Source: Streptomyces guryensis
GTDB lineage: Bacteria > Actinomycetota > Actinomycetes > Streptomycetales > Streptomycetaceae
Assembly: GCF_021261325.1 (NCBI RefSeq)
Contig: NZ_JAJSBI010000040.1
Location: 9,386 to 73,385, forward strand
Direction: 5' to 3'
Length of the DNA stretch: 64,000 nucleotides
Shown here: positions 16,504 to 24,390 of the stretch, piece after piece
How positions within the stretch are numbered: the stretch's first letter is position 1
Layout of the letters: each line of letters opens with the position of its first letter
Position numbers and translations under genes: made by a program
Notes under the pieces: generated by a model
Told to the model about the DNA's origin: nothing
Seen by the model: only the letters and a program-made list of their open reading frames with translations
Databases searched by the model: none

Positions 16504-17595
16504 GTGACCACTGACGTCAGCGACCGGAGCCCCGATCCGGCGGCCCATGACGAGATGACCGAGCCCCCGCCCAGCAGCCGGGGCAGCGAATACGCCGCGC
16601 TGTCCCGCGAAGTGAGGCAGAGCGGGCTGCTGAAGCGACGACCGGGCTACTACGCCGTCAAGGTCGGCGCAAACCTGCTTCTGCTCGCCGCCGGCTGGAC
16701 CGCGTTCGCGCTGATCGGGCAGTCATGGTGGCAGCTGCTGACCGCCGTCTTCCTTGCGATGATGTTCACCCAGACCGGGTTCATCGGGCACGACGCGGGA
16801 CACCACCAGATCGCCGCCTCCAAGCGCGTCAACAACCTGCTCGGCCGCGTGCACGCCGACCTCCTGATCGGCCTCAGCTACGGCTGGTGGATCGCCAAGC
16901 ACAACCGGCACCACTCCCACCCCAACCACGTCGACCGCGACCCCGACATCGCCGACGGCGCGATCGCCTTCACCCAGGATCATGCCCGCGTCCGCAGCGG
17001 GGCGTACGCCTGGCTGGCCCGTCACCAAGCCTGGCTGTTCTTCCCGATGCTCCTCCTGGAAGGACTCGCCCTGCACGTCGCCGGCGTACGGGCGCTGCTG
17101 GCCCGCACCGGAACCGCGACGTCGCGGGCGGGCAAGCTGGCCGAGGCGGGACTGCTGACGGCGCATCTCGGCGGTTATCTCGCGGCTCTGTTCCTGGTTC
17201 TGTCCCCCGTCCAGGCCGTGTGCTTCCTTGTCGTGCACCAGGGGCTGTTCGGGCTCTACATGGGGTGCTCGTTCGCCCCGAACCACAAGGGCATGCCCGT
17301 CTTCGCCAAGGACGACAAGATCGATTTTCTGCGCCGGCAGGTACTGACTTCACGCAACATCCGCGGCCACCGGTTCACCGACTTCGCGCTCGGCGGGCTC
17401 AACTACCAGATCGAACACCACCTGTTCCCCTCCATGCCGCGTCCCAGCCTGCGGCATGCCCAGGAACTGGTGCGCACGTACTGTGCCCGGCACGGTATCC
17501 TCTACCACGAGACCGGGCTCTTCAACTCCTACGCCCAGGTACTGCGGTACCTCCACACGGTCGGCGGCCCGCTGCGTCCCGAGCTGGAGTACTGA
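16504..17595 (+). CDS. Membrane fatty acid desaturase (DesA3-like)
   Basis: A 363-residue di-iron desaturase acting on acyl chains in the membrane. The three histidine boxes are present: HDAGH (96-100), HNRHH (133-137) and QIEHH near residue 305. Two hydrophobic regions (NLLLLAAGWTAFALI; LTAHLGGYLAALFLVL) flank the boxes as membrane hairpins. The GTG start at 16504 has GAAGGGA upstream. Desaturation increases membrane fluidity, which fits the adjacent cold-shock gene. Electrons probably come from a ferredoxin reductase encoded elsewhere. Confidence 0.92.
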   Translation: MTTDVSDRSPDPAAHDEMTEPPPSSRGSEYAALSREVRQSGLLKRRPGYYAVKVGANLLLLAAGWTAFALIGQSWWQLLTAVFLAMMFTQTGFIGHDAGHHQIAASKRVNNLLGRVHADLLIGLSYGWWIAKHNRHHSHPNHVDRDPDIADGAIAFTQDHARVRSGAYAWLARHQAWLFFPMLLLEGLALHVAGVRALLARTGTATSRAGKLAEAGLLTAHLGGYLAALFLVLSPVQAVCFLVVHQGLFGLYMGCSFAPNHKGMPVFAKDDKIDFLRRQVLTSRNIRGHRFTDFALGGLNYQIEHHLFPSMPRPSLRHAQELVRTYCARHGILYHETGLFNSYAQVLRYLHTVGGPLRPELEY

Positions 17596-18366
17596 TCACT
17601 TCGTCGTCCGTGCCCTTCGTCTTCTCCACGGGGCGCCGCGCGGCACCACCAGTCCGCTGTCGCATGCGAGGATCACGGTCTGCACCCGGTCCGGGAGCCC
17701 GTCCTCCTCAAGGATCTACGCGACCTGCCCCCTGGCCGTCGCCTCTCCCACCCCAGTCCGAGGGCGATCTCCGCGTTGAGCGGATCGCGGATGAGGGCGC
17801 GCAGGCGCCACAGCCATGTTCGCGGCAAGAGCCCCGGCCACCGGGTCCGAGGCACCACACACGGTGACGGGACCAAGACGAGGGGACGATCGCGAAGATC
17901 GACATCGCGAAGGCGCGCCGGGATGGTCCGTCTGCGCGTCCCGCACGACACCATCGATCCTGGAACTCAGCGACCGGAGTGCCTGCTCGTGAACGCGCGG
18001 GACGTGGATGCGATCCGGCCGGACACGTGCACTTCGCCAGCTCGCCACGAGCAGCCCGGGCGGTCCTGCACCTCATGCCCGCTGCACGGTCTCACTGACC
18101 GCCGCCGCGATGACGAAACCGTGCATCCGGGCTTTCTGCCGCACTGCACCGGCACGACCAAGATCCGGACCAGGCCCGGACCAACTCGGCTTCGCACCAG
18201 GAGATGCGACCCATTGCCTCGGCCAGAAGAGGACAAGCCCGTGTACCACCAAGAGACGAAGAACCTCCCGGCAGAGTCCTGCCTGCGCCGGTCACTCACC
18301 GTGCCTACGACGGCGCATGAGATCGACCGGCCTCCCAGTCGCCGCCGCCCCGCAGCACGGCCAACT
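17596..18366. pseudogene. Decayed region with a LuxR/NarL response-regulator remnant
   Basis: On the minus strand 17631-17815 reads RDPLNAEIALGLG, VGEATARGQVA, a stop, then ILEEDGLPDRVQTVILACDS GLVVPR, which is the end of a NarL/LuxR-type HTH output domain (about half of its helices). It has a premature stop and a frame change, and no receiver domain was recognised. The rest of the stretch gives no supportable gene. Confidence 0.5.
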
Positions 18367-18386
18367 CTGGGGAGAATCTGGGGAGT
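18367..18386 (+). repeat. Right copy of the 20-bp direct repeat (candidate island border)
   Basis: Identical to 6353-6372 and in the same orientation, 12,014 bp away. On the minus strand it reads SPDSPQ, as in the integrase C-terminus, so it may be a left-over of an integrase 3' end or an att-site duplicate. Confidence 0.7.
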
Positions 18387-18532
18387 ATGGCGGCCGACAG
18401 CGAAACGACAGCTCTGGCTTACCTCCCCCTGACCTCGAACCCGTCAAGCTCTCGATGTCGTCTGAACAGCCCTTGCTCGGCGACCGTACCCCTGGACAGA
18501 TCTTCGACGCTTGCATGGAAGGGAACGTCAGC

Positions 18533-19018
18533 ATGACCAGCGAACCGCTCCACCCCGTTCCGGCACCCGGCCGCCGTACTGTTGTGGCGGCGGTGGGCGC
18601 GACGGGGCTCGCCGTCGCGCTGACCGCGTGCGGATCGGACAACGGGTCCTCCGACTCCTCGTCCTCGAACACCCAGGCAGGCGCCAACGCGAGCGGCGGC
18701 GGCTCCAGCGCCTCGTCCGGTTCCGGCGGCGGCACCGCGCTGGCCAAGACGGCCGACATCCCGGCGGGCGGCGGCAAGATCTTCAAGGACCAGGGCGTGG
18801 TGGTCACCCAGCCGACCGCGGGCACGTACAAGGCGTTCTCGTCGAAGTGCACCCACCAGGGCTGCGCGGTGTCCGAGATCTCCAATGGCGTGATCATCTG
18901 CCCGTGCCACAAGAGCGAGTTCTCCGTGACCGACGGCAGTGTGAAGAAGGGGCCTGCGACCCAGCCCCTGCCCGCCGAGAAGATCACCGTGAGCGGGGAC
19001 TCGATCACGCTGGCGTGA
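18533..19018 (+). CDS. Rieske [2Fe-2S] lipoprotein
   Basis: A 161-residue exported protein. The N-terminus has a twin-arginine region (GRRTVV), a hydrophobic stretch and a lipobox ending LTAC, so it is probably a Tat-exported lipoprotein. A Ser/Gly-rich linker (about 38-68) joins it to a Rieske domain with the two cluster motifs CTHQGC and CPCHKSEF. It is much smaller than the bc1-complex QcrA and is a stand-alone extracytoplasmic electron carrier of unknown partner. Its 3' end overlaps the convergent gene by 14 bases. Confidence 0.9.
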   Translation: MTSEPLHPVPAPGRRTVVAAVGATGLAVALTACGSDNGSSDSSSSNTQAGANASGGGSSASSGSGGGTALAKTADIPAGGGKIFKDQGVVVTQPTAGTYKAFSSKCTHQGCAVSEISNGVIICPCHKSEFSVTDGSVKKGPATQPLPAEKITVSGDSITLA

Positions 19019-19661
19019 CCCGGGTCCGCCGGGGCCGCTCGAAGCAGCCCAGCACCTCGTCCGTGGTCGCGACCGTGGCGACCAACGCGAGCGTGTGGCG
19101 GATCATCGCGGGGGTGTAGTCGGAGGGCACTCCCGCGATGGCGTCGGACGGTACGACGGCGGTGTAGCCCCGGTTCACGGCGTCGAAGACGGTGTTCGGG
19201 ATCGCCACGTTGGCCGAGACCCCGGTCACGACCAGCGTGCGGCAGCCCAGGTTGCGCAGCAGCGCGTCGACGTCGGTGCCCTGGACCGGGGACAGTCCGT
19301 GCAGTCGTCGTACGACGAGATCCGCCTCGGTGACCTCGATCGGGGCGGCGACGCGCACCGCCGCCGTGCCGGACAGCTGTTGCACGGGGAGGCGTTCGGC
19401 GGCGCGGAAGAGACGGGCGTTGCGGTTGGCGCCGCGGCCGTCGGGGCGGCGCTCGGCGACCGCGTGGACGACCTGGATCCCGCTCCTGTGCGCGCCCGCC
19501 ACGAGCCGGGCGACGTTGGCGAGGGCCCCCGAGGAGCGTGCCTCGCGGGCGAGTTCGGGCAGCGCGCCGTCCGGGCCGACGACCCCCTGCTGGCACTCGA
19601 CGGTCAGCAGCACGGTGGTCGCCGGGTCGAGGAGTTCGCTGAGCTGGTCGTAGGACGGCAC
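19005..19661 (-). CDS. Isochorismatase-fold protein with substituted catalytic triad
   Basis: 218 residues with the isochorismatase/nicotinamidase fold (LLTVECQQGVV start; VVTGVSANVAIPNTVFDA near residue 150). The usual Asp-Lys-Cys triad appears as Glu (VECQ), Arg (VRRLHGLSPVQGTD) and Ala (SANVAI), so ordinary cysteine-hydrolase chemistry is unlikely. It could be a binding protein, or an enzyme using other chemistry as EntB-type isochorismatases do. It is divergent from the flavin-oxidase-like gene at 19819 across a palindrome-rich gap. Confidence 0.82.
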   Translation of the reverse strand: MPSYDQLSELLDPATTVLLTVECQQGVVGPDGALPELAREARSSGALANVARLVAGAHRSGIQVVHAVAERRPDGRGANRNARLFRAAERLPVQQLSGTAAVRVAAPIEVTEADLVVRRLHGLSPVQGTDVDALLRNLGCRTLVVTGVSANVAIPNTVFDAVNRGYTAVVPSDAIAGVPSDYTPAMIRHTLALVATVATTDEVLGCFERPRRTRVTPA

Positions 19662-19754
19662 GGTTCCCCCTCGTAGGCGGCGTTCCGGAGCGGGCGAGCG
19701 TAACGGCCATTGCGTACGGGCGGAAGACGTCCCATCCTTTCCAGACCGTCCTTT

Positions 19755-19804
19755 TCTGACGTGATGTCAGAGGATCACTGGAGTTCCTCTGACACGACGT
19801 GAGA
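19755..19804. promoter_or_regulatory. Overlapping palindromes in the divergent promoter region
   Basis: TCTGAC-n5-GTCAGA (19755-19771) and TCTGAC-n5-GTGAGA (19788-19804) are two operator-like sites. A perfect inverted repeat TGTCAGAGGA / TCCTCTGACA (19765-19774 and 19785-19794) spans them. The second site ends 14 bases before the ATG at 19819, a repressor-like position. No regulator gene is immediately adjacent except the LysR at 20283. Confidence 0.65.
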
Positions 19805-19818
19805 GAAGAGGGGGCCGC

Positions 19819-20286
19819 ATGACCGTCACTCAGCGTCGGGGCCGGAAGATCATGATGACGCCCGGTGAGCTGGACGAGTTCCTCGCCACCCAGCGCACCT
19901 GCCGGGTCGCCACCGTCTCGGCGGGCGGTGCTCCGCACGTGAGCACCCTGTGGTTCGCCTGGGACGGCACCTCGATGTGGCTGTACTCCGTCGTGCGCAG
20001 CAAGCGCTGGACCGACCTGCGGCGCGATCCACGGGTCGCGATCGTGGTCGACACGGGCGAGGAGTACGACGAACTGCGCGGCGTCGAGCTGTCCGGATCC
20101 GTGGAGTTCGTGGGCGAGTTCCCCCGCACCGGGGAGCTGTGCGCCGAACTCGACGTCCCGGAGACCCTGTTCGCCCGCAAGAACTTCAACCTGGAGGAGA
20201 TGCCGCACGACGGCCGGCACGCCTGGGTACGGCTGACCCCGGAGAAGATCGTGTCCTGGGACTTCCGCAAGCTGGGCCCCGCCTAG
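19819..20286 (+). CDS. Pyridoxamine 5'-phosphate oxidase-fold (F420/FMN-dependent) protein
   Basis: A 155-residue split-barrel protein (TCRVATVSAGGAPHVSTLWF; KRWTDLRRDPRVAIVVDTGE), typical of the F420- or FMN-dependent PNPOx-like family that Streptomyces has in many copies. It probably binds a flavin or deazaflavin as a dimer and reduces a small molecule; the substrate is unknown. Its stop overlaps the convergent LysR gene by four bases. ATG 19819 has a GAGGGGG ribosome site. Confidence 0.85.
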   Translation: MTVTQRRGRKIMMTPGELDEFLATQRTCRVATVSAGGAPHVSTLWFAWDGTSMWLYSVVRSKRWTDLRRDPRVAIVVDTGEEYDELRGVELSGSVEFVGEFPRTGELCAELDVPETLFARKNFNLEEMPHDGRHAWVRLTPEKIVSWDFRKLGPA

Positions 20287-21185
20287 CCCAACTCGCCCCC
20301 CGCGTCCTGAAGCGCCTCCACCGCCGCCCGGATCGACGGGCGGCGGTCGGCGTCCGCACGCCAGACGGCGTAGATCTGGCGCCGAACCGACTGGCGCACG
20401 GGCACGGCCCGCACCCCCTCCGGGAGTGGTCCGCGCCCCAGCCTCGGTGCCACGCACACCCCCAACCCCGCGCTCACCAGGGCGAGTTGAGTGGGGTGTT
20501 CCTCGGCTCGGTGGGAGACACGCGGCTCGATACCCTTGGAGCGCAGGGTGTGGATCAGCCACTCGTGGCAGAACTCGTTCTCGCCCCAGGTGATCCAGTC
20601 GTCGTCGGCGAAGTCCTCCAGGTCCACCTCGGCGCGCTCCGCGTAACGGTGATCCACGGGCATCGCGATGTCCGCGGTGTCGTCGAGGATGACGGCCTTG
20701 ACCAGCCCGTCGGGCATGGGCAGCGGCCTGTTGTACCAGTCCAGGACGACGGCGAGGTCGAAGTCGCCGCGCATCACGGCGAGCACGGCGGCCTCGGGCT
20801 CCGTCTCCCGAGAGGTGACACGCAGGCCGGGATGCGCCTTGCGCAGCCGGGACAGCGCGGCCGGGAACAGGCCGCGCGCGGCGGTGGGGAACGCCGCCAG
20901 CCGCAGCTCCCCCACCACCTCCCCGCGGTGCGCCTCCAGGTCGGACTGGGCGAGCTCGACCTGCGACAGGATGCGGGCCGCGTGCTCGGCGAGCAGCCGG
21001 CCCGCGTCCGTGAGCCGCACGCCCCGCCCGTTCTTGGCCAGGAGCTGCTGGCCGACCTCCCGCTCCAGCTTGGCCAGCTGCTGCGAGACGGCCGACGTGG
21101 TGACGTGCAGCCCCTCGGCGGCGCCGCTGACGGAGCCGTGCCGGGCGAGCGCGTCGAGGGTGCGCAGACGCTCCAGATTCAACAT
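20283..21185 (-). CDS. LysR-family transcriptional regulator
   Basis: A 300-residue LTTR: HTH in LRTLDALARHGSVSGAAEGL and TTSAVSQQLAKLEREVGQQL, then an effector domain. It is divergent from the EamA transporter at 21260 with only 74 bases between starts and an ATACT/AGTAT dyad in the gap, so it probably controls that exporter. LysR-DMT exporter pairs commonly respond to the exported amino acid or metabolite (family knowledge). Confidence 0.88.
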   Translation of the reverse strand: MLNLERLRTLDALARHGSVSGAAEGLHVTTSAVSQQLAKLEREVGQQLLAKNGRGVRLTDAGRLLAEHAARILSQVELAQSDLEAHRGEVVGELRLAAFPTAARGLFPAALSRLRKAHPGLRVTSRETEPEAAVLAVMRGDFDLAVVLDWYNRPLPMPDGLVKAVILDDTADIAMPVDHRYAERAEVDLEDFADDDWITWGENEFCHEWLIHTLRSKGIEPRVSHRAEEHPTQLALVSAGLGVCVAPRLGRGPLPEGVRAVPVRQSVRRQIYAVWRADADRRPSIRAAVEALQDAGGELG

Positions 21186-21192
21186 GTAAGCA

Positions 21193-21206
21193 ATACTACG
21201 AAGTAT
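21193..21206. promoter_or_regulatory. LysR-type operator dyad
   Basis: ATACTACGAAGTAT, a perfect 5-bp-arm inverted repeat with a 4-base centre, 7 bases upstream of the LysR start and in the divergent gap to the EamA gene. Confidence 0.6.
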
Positions 21207-21259
21207 CGGGCGGAAATTCTCGATTGTTCTACGAGGTTGCGTGCTTCATCGTTACGCCC

Positions 21260-22222
21260 ATGACCACCGGCACCGCACCACGTCACCGCCCCGCCGTCGA
21301 CTGGCGTCTCCGCTTCGGCGCCCTCTCTCTGATCTGGGGATTCAGCTTCCTGCTCATCAAGGTGGGCACCGAGGGGTACGCGGCCTTCCAGGTCACGCTC
21401 GGACGGCTGGTGTTCGGTACGGCGGTGCTCGCGGCGGCCATGGCGGCGAAGCGGGAGCGCCTGCCGCGCGGGGCGCGCACGTGGGTGCATCTGGCGGTCG
21501 CCGCGTTCCTGCTCAACGCGCTGCCGTTCTCGCTCTTCGCGTACTCGGAGCTGACGATCCCGTCCACCCTGGCCGGCATCTGCAACGCCACCTCACCCCT
21601 GTGGGGCATGGCGCTCTCCCTGGTCGCCCTCTCCGAGGACCGGCCGACCCGCCTGCGCGTGGCGGGCCTCGGCCTCGGCTTCCTGGGCGTGCTGACGGTC
21701 CTCGGCGCCTGGCAGGGTTTCCACGGCCTGGACGCCACCGGCACGGTGATGGCTCTGCTGGCCTCGCTCAGCTACCCCATCGGCTGGATTCACGTCCGCC
21801 GTACGCTGGCCGGGACCGGCCACTCCCATCTGTCCATGACCGGAGCGCAGTTGCTGCTGGCGGCGGTTCAACTCGGCATTGTGACACCGCTGTTCACCTC
21901 GCTTCCGGCGCGGTTTCCGGTGGTGCCTCTGCTTGCCGTCGCCGCGTTGGGGGTGCTGGGTACGGGGCTTGCCATTCTCATCCAGTACGGCATGGTCGCC
22001 GAGGTCGGGCCGACCACCGCGCAGATGGTCACGTACTTCATTCCGGTGATCGCCACGGGCGCGGGTGTGGTTGTCCTCGGGGAGTCGCTGCGGTGGTCCA
22101 CACCCGTGGGCGCGGTGATCGTTTTGGCGGGGGCCGCGCTTACGCAAGTGCGGGTTCGCGGTGGCTCAAGTGCGCCTGATGGGGATGGGGTTGAGGAGCG
22201 TGCGCGGGTGCGGGTCGGTTAG
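21260..22222 (+). CDS. EamA/DMT-family metabolite exporter
   Basis: A 320-residue integral membrane protein with ten predicted helices in two EamA repeats (first from LSLIWGFSFLLIKVG at about 19, second from about 158). Probably exports an amino acid or other small metabolite by proton exchange. Controlled by the divergent LysR gene (inference). ATG 21260 is preferred to the 21224 start, which lies in the operator region. Confidence 0.87.
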   Translation: MTTGTAPRHRPAVDWRLRFGALSLIWGFSFLLIKVGTEGYAAFQVTLGRLVFGTAVLAAAMAAKRERLPRGARTWVHLAVAAFLLNALPFSLFAYSELTIPSTLAGICNATSPLWGMALSLVALSEDRPTRLRVAGLGLGFLGVLTVLGAWQGFHGLDATGTVMALLASLSYPIGWIHVRRTLAGTGHSHLSMTGAQLLLAAVQLGIVTPLFTSLPARFPVVPLLAVAALGVLGTGLAILIQYGMVAEVGPTTAQMVTYFIPVIATGAGVVVLGESLRWSTPVGAVIVLAGAALTQVRVRGGSSAPDGDGVEERARVRVG

Positions 22223-22275
22223 TGGCTGGTCGCGCCCACGCGGCGGAGCCGCACATTGATACAGCCCCGCACCCC
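22223..22275. repeat. Dispersed Streptomyces intergenic repeat (variant)
   Basis: TGGCTGGTCGCGCCCACGCG followed by GCGGAGCCGCACATTGATAC and AGCCCCGC, a sequence type I associate with many Streptomyces intergenic regions. It lies between the convergent EamA and MocR genes and contains a GCGG/CCGC hairpin that could terminate both. Confidence 0.6.
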
Positions 22276-22295
22276 TGGGAGGGTTGCGCATCCGC

Positions 22296-23636
22296 CTAGA
22301 CGTAGCTTCGGGTCGGTGAGGGGCCCAAAGCCCTCGTGATCGCGTCCGCCAGGAGACTGACCTCCTCCGGTGCCAGGGTCGCGACCGTGATGCGGATGCC
22401 CGGTGGGGCGCTCATGCGGAAGCGGGCGCCCGGGGCCACTGCCCAGCCGGCGTGGAGGAGGGCGGCCACGGCGGTGGTTTCGTCGGGGACGGGGACCCAG
22501 ACGTTCAGGCCGGTGCGGCCGTGGGACTCTACGCCACGTTGCGCGAGCGCGTCGATCAGGAGGTCGCGGCGGGCGCGGTAGGCCGCCGCGACCTCGCGTG
22601 TGTCCAGCGCGTCGTCGGCCCACAGGCGTACCACCGCCCGCTGGACGAGGCGGCTGACCCAGCCGGGGCCGAGGCGGTGCCGGCCGCTCACCCGGTCGAC
22701 CGTGGTGATGTCCCCGGTGAGGACGGCGAGGCGCAGGTCGGGGCCGTACGCCTTGGCGACCGAGCGCACGAAGGCCCAGTGCCCGGTGATTCCGGCCAGG
22801 GGATGCAGCGGGAGGTCGACGATGCCGTGGCCGTGGTCGTCCTCGATCAGGAGGATCGCCGGGTGTTCACGGAGTACGGCGCGCAGGGCACGCGCGCGCG
22901 TGGCGGTCACCGCGGCGCCGGTCGGGTTCTGGGCGCGGTCCGTGACGATCAGGGCACGGGCGCCGGCCGCCAGGGCCCGCTGCACGTCGTCGGGGAGCGG
23001 GCCCTCGTCGTCCACACCCACCGGAGCCGTGCGCAGGCCGAGTGCCGGGACGAGGTCGAGCAGGCTGCCCCAGCCCGGATCCTCCACGGCGACGGTGTCC
23101 CCCGGCTTGAGGTGCGCCGCGAGCACCCGCTCGATGGCGTCCAGTGAGCCGGACGCCACCGTCAGCGGGCCGTCCGGCACCCCGTCGGTGTCCAGGTCCG
23201 CGCGCGCGATCCGCGCCAGCTCCGGCTCCACGAGGTCGTCCCCGTAGAGCACGGGCTCCCGGTCGCCCTGCTCGGCCGCCGCCGCGAACGCCTTCGCCAG
23301 CGAGGGCAGCAGCGCCGGGTCGGGATTGCCGTCGGCCACGTCCCGCACCCCCGCCGGCACGTCCATCCGGGCGTAGTCGCGACCCGTGGTGGCCGGCTTG
23401 GACCGGACCCGGCTGCCTCGACGCCCGGACGTCTCGATGACTCCGCGCTCCCGCAGGATCCGGTACGCGGACGCGACCGTATTGGGATTCACGCCCAGCT
23501 CGGCCGCCAACTCCCGCATGGGCGGCAGCAGTTGACCGGGCCCCAGCCCGCCGGACCCCACCGCACGCTCGACGCTCGCCGCAATCTCTGCTGCGCGCCG
23601 CCCCTCGATCCGATATCCTTCTAGCACAAAGCACAT
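22296..23636 (-). CDS. MocR-type GntR/aminotransferase fusion regulator
   Basis: 446 residues: N-terminal GntR winged helix (PPMRELAAELGVNPNTVASA then YRILRERGVIE, residues 38-68) and a C-terminal fold-type I aminotransferase domain with the PLP region (YGDDLVEPEL; VTDRAQNPTGAAV; VRSVAKAYGPDLRLA containing the Schiff-base Lys). Such regulators sense PLP or amino-acid aldimines. The start lies at or near a leaderless position; GTG 23627 is the alternative. It is divergent from two flavin/PNPOx-like genes, which it may regulate, with a TGCACTAGTGCA dyad between. Confidence 0.88.
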   Translation of the reverse strand: MCFVLEGYRIEGRRAAEIAASVERAVGSGGLGPGQLLPPMRELAAELGVNPNTVASAYRILRERGVIETSGRRGSRVRSKPATTGRDYARMDVPAGVRDVADGNPDPALLPSLAKAFAAAAEQGDREPVLYGDDLVEPELARIARADLDTDGVPDGPLTVASGSLDAIERVLAAHLKPGDTVAVEDPGWGSLLDLVPALGLRTAPVGVDDEGPLPDDVQRALAAGARALIVTDRAQNPTGAAVTATRARALRAVLREHPAILLIEDDHGHGIVDLPLHPLAGITGHWAFVRSVAKAYGPDLRLAVLTGDITTVDRVSGRHRLGPGWVSRLVQRAVVRLWADDALDTREVAAAYRARRDLLIDALAQRGVESHGRTGLNVWVPVPDETTAVAALLHAGWAVAPGARFRMSAPPGIRITVATLAPEEVSLLADAITRALGPSPTRSYV

Positions 23637-23638
23637 TA

Positions 23639-23650
23639 TGCACTAGTGCA
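23639..23650. promoter_or_regulatory. Operator dyad in the MocR / oxidase gap
   Basis: TGCACTAGTGCA, a perfect 12-bp palindrome, with further GCAC copies on its left (AGCACAAAGCACATTATGCA). It sits at the 5' end of the MocR gene and 54 bases before the divergent gene. Direct plus inverted repeats are typical for MocR binding. Confidence 0.65.
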
Positions 23651-23703
23651 ATAGCTCGACGCAACACCGACACCGGACCACACGCACAGCAACGGAGATC
23701 GCA

Positions 23704-24390
23704 ATGCAGGGGACCGAGCAGCAGCCGACGTCGCAGCCCGCCGCCTATACGCCGACCGACCGCACCGTCCCCACCCGTTCCGCGGACCGGGCGTCGTACG
23801 ACAAGGAGCTGGTGCACGCGATACTCGACGAGGGTTATGTCTGCCATCTGGGCTTCGTCCGGGACGGGGCGCCGGTCGTGCTGCCCACGCTGTACGGGCG
23901 GGTCGGCGACCGCCTGTATGTGCACGGTTCGACGGGCTCGCGCCCGCTGCGGATGACCGGCAAGGCCGACCCGGGGCTGGCCGTGTGCCTGACCGTCACG
24001 CACGTCGACGCGCTGATCCTGGCCCGTTCCGCCTTCCACCACTCGATCAACTACCGGTCCGTGGTGGTGCACGGCATCGCCCACGACGTGACGGACCCGG
24101 AGGAGAAGCGGGCGGCCCTGGACGCGCTGGTCGACCACGTCGTACCGGGCCGCGCGGCCGACTCCCGGCCCGCCGACAAGAAGGAGCTCGCGGCCACCGC
24201 CGTGATCCGCCTCGACCTGAACGAGGTCTCGGCCAAGCTCCGCACGGGCGGCGTGAACGACGAGCCCGAGGACCTTTCCCTGCCGTACTGGGCCGGTGTC
24301 GTCCCGCTGCGGAAGGGCTACGAAGCACCCGTGCCGGACGCCGACCTGGCACCGGGCACCGCCCTTCCGGACTACCTGGCGGTGCCGTGA
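23704..24390 (+). CDS. Pyridoxamine 5'-phosphate oxidase family protein (FMN-binding, Pyridox_ox_2 type)
   Basis: A 228-residue split-barrel flavoprotein: VCHLGFVRDGAPVVLPTLYG, LYVHGSTGSRPLRM and VTHVDALILARSAFHHSINY are characteristic. A GGAG ribosome site precedes the ATG. The next gene overlaps by one base (TGATG), so the two are co-translated. It is divergent from a PLP-type regulator, hinting at a role in vitamin B6 or amine metabolism (inference); the family also includes uncharacterised nitroimidazole-resistance-like proteins. Confidence 0.87.
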   Translation: MQGTEQQPTSQPAAYTPTDRTVPTRSADRASYDKELVHAILDEGYVCHLGFVRDGAPVVLPTLYGRVGDRLYVHGSTGSRPLRMTGKADPGLAVCLTVTHVDALILARSAFHHSINYRSVVVHGIAHDVTDPEEKRAALDALVDHVVPGRAADSRPADKKELAATAVIRLDLNEVSAKLRTGGVNDEPEDLSLPYWAGVVPLRKGYEAPVPDADLAPGTALPDYLAVP

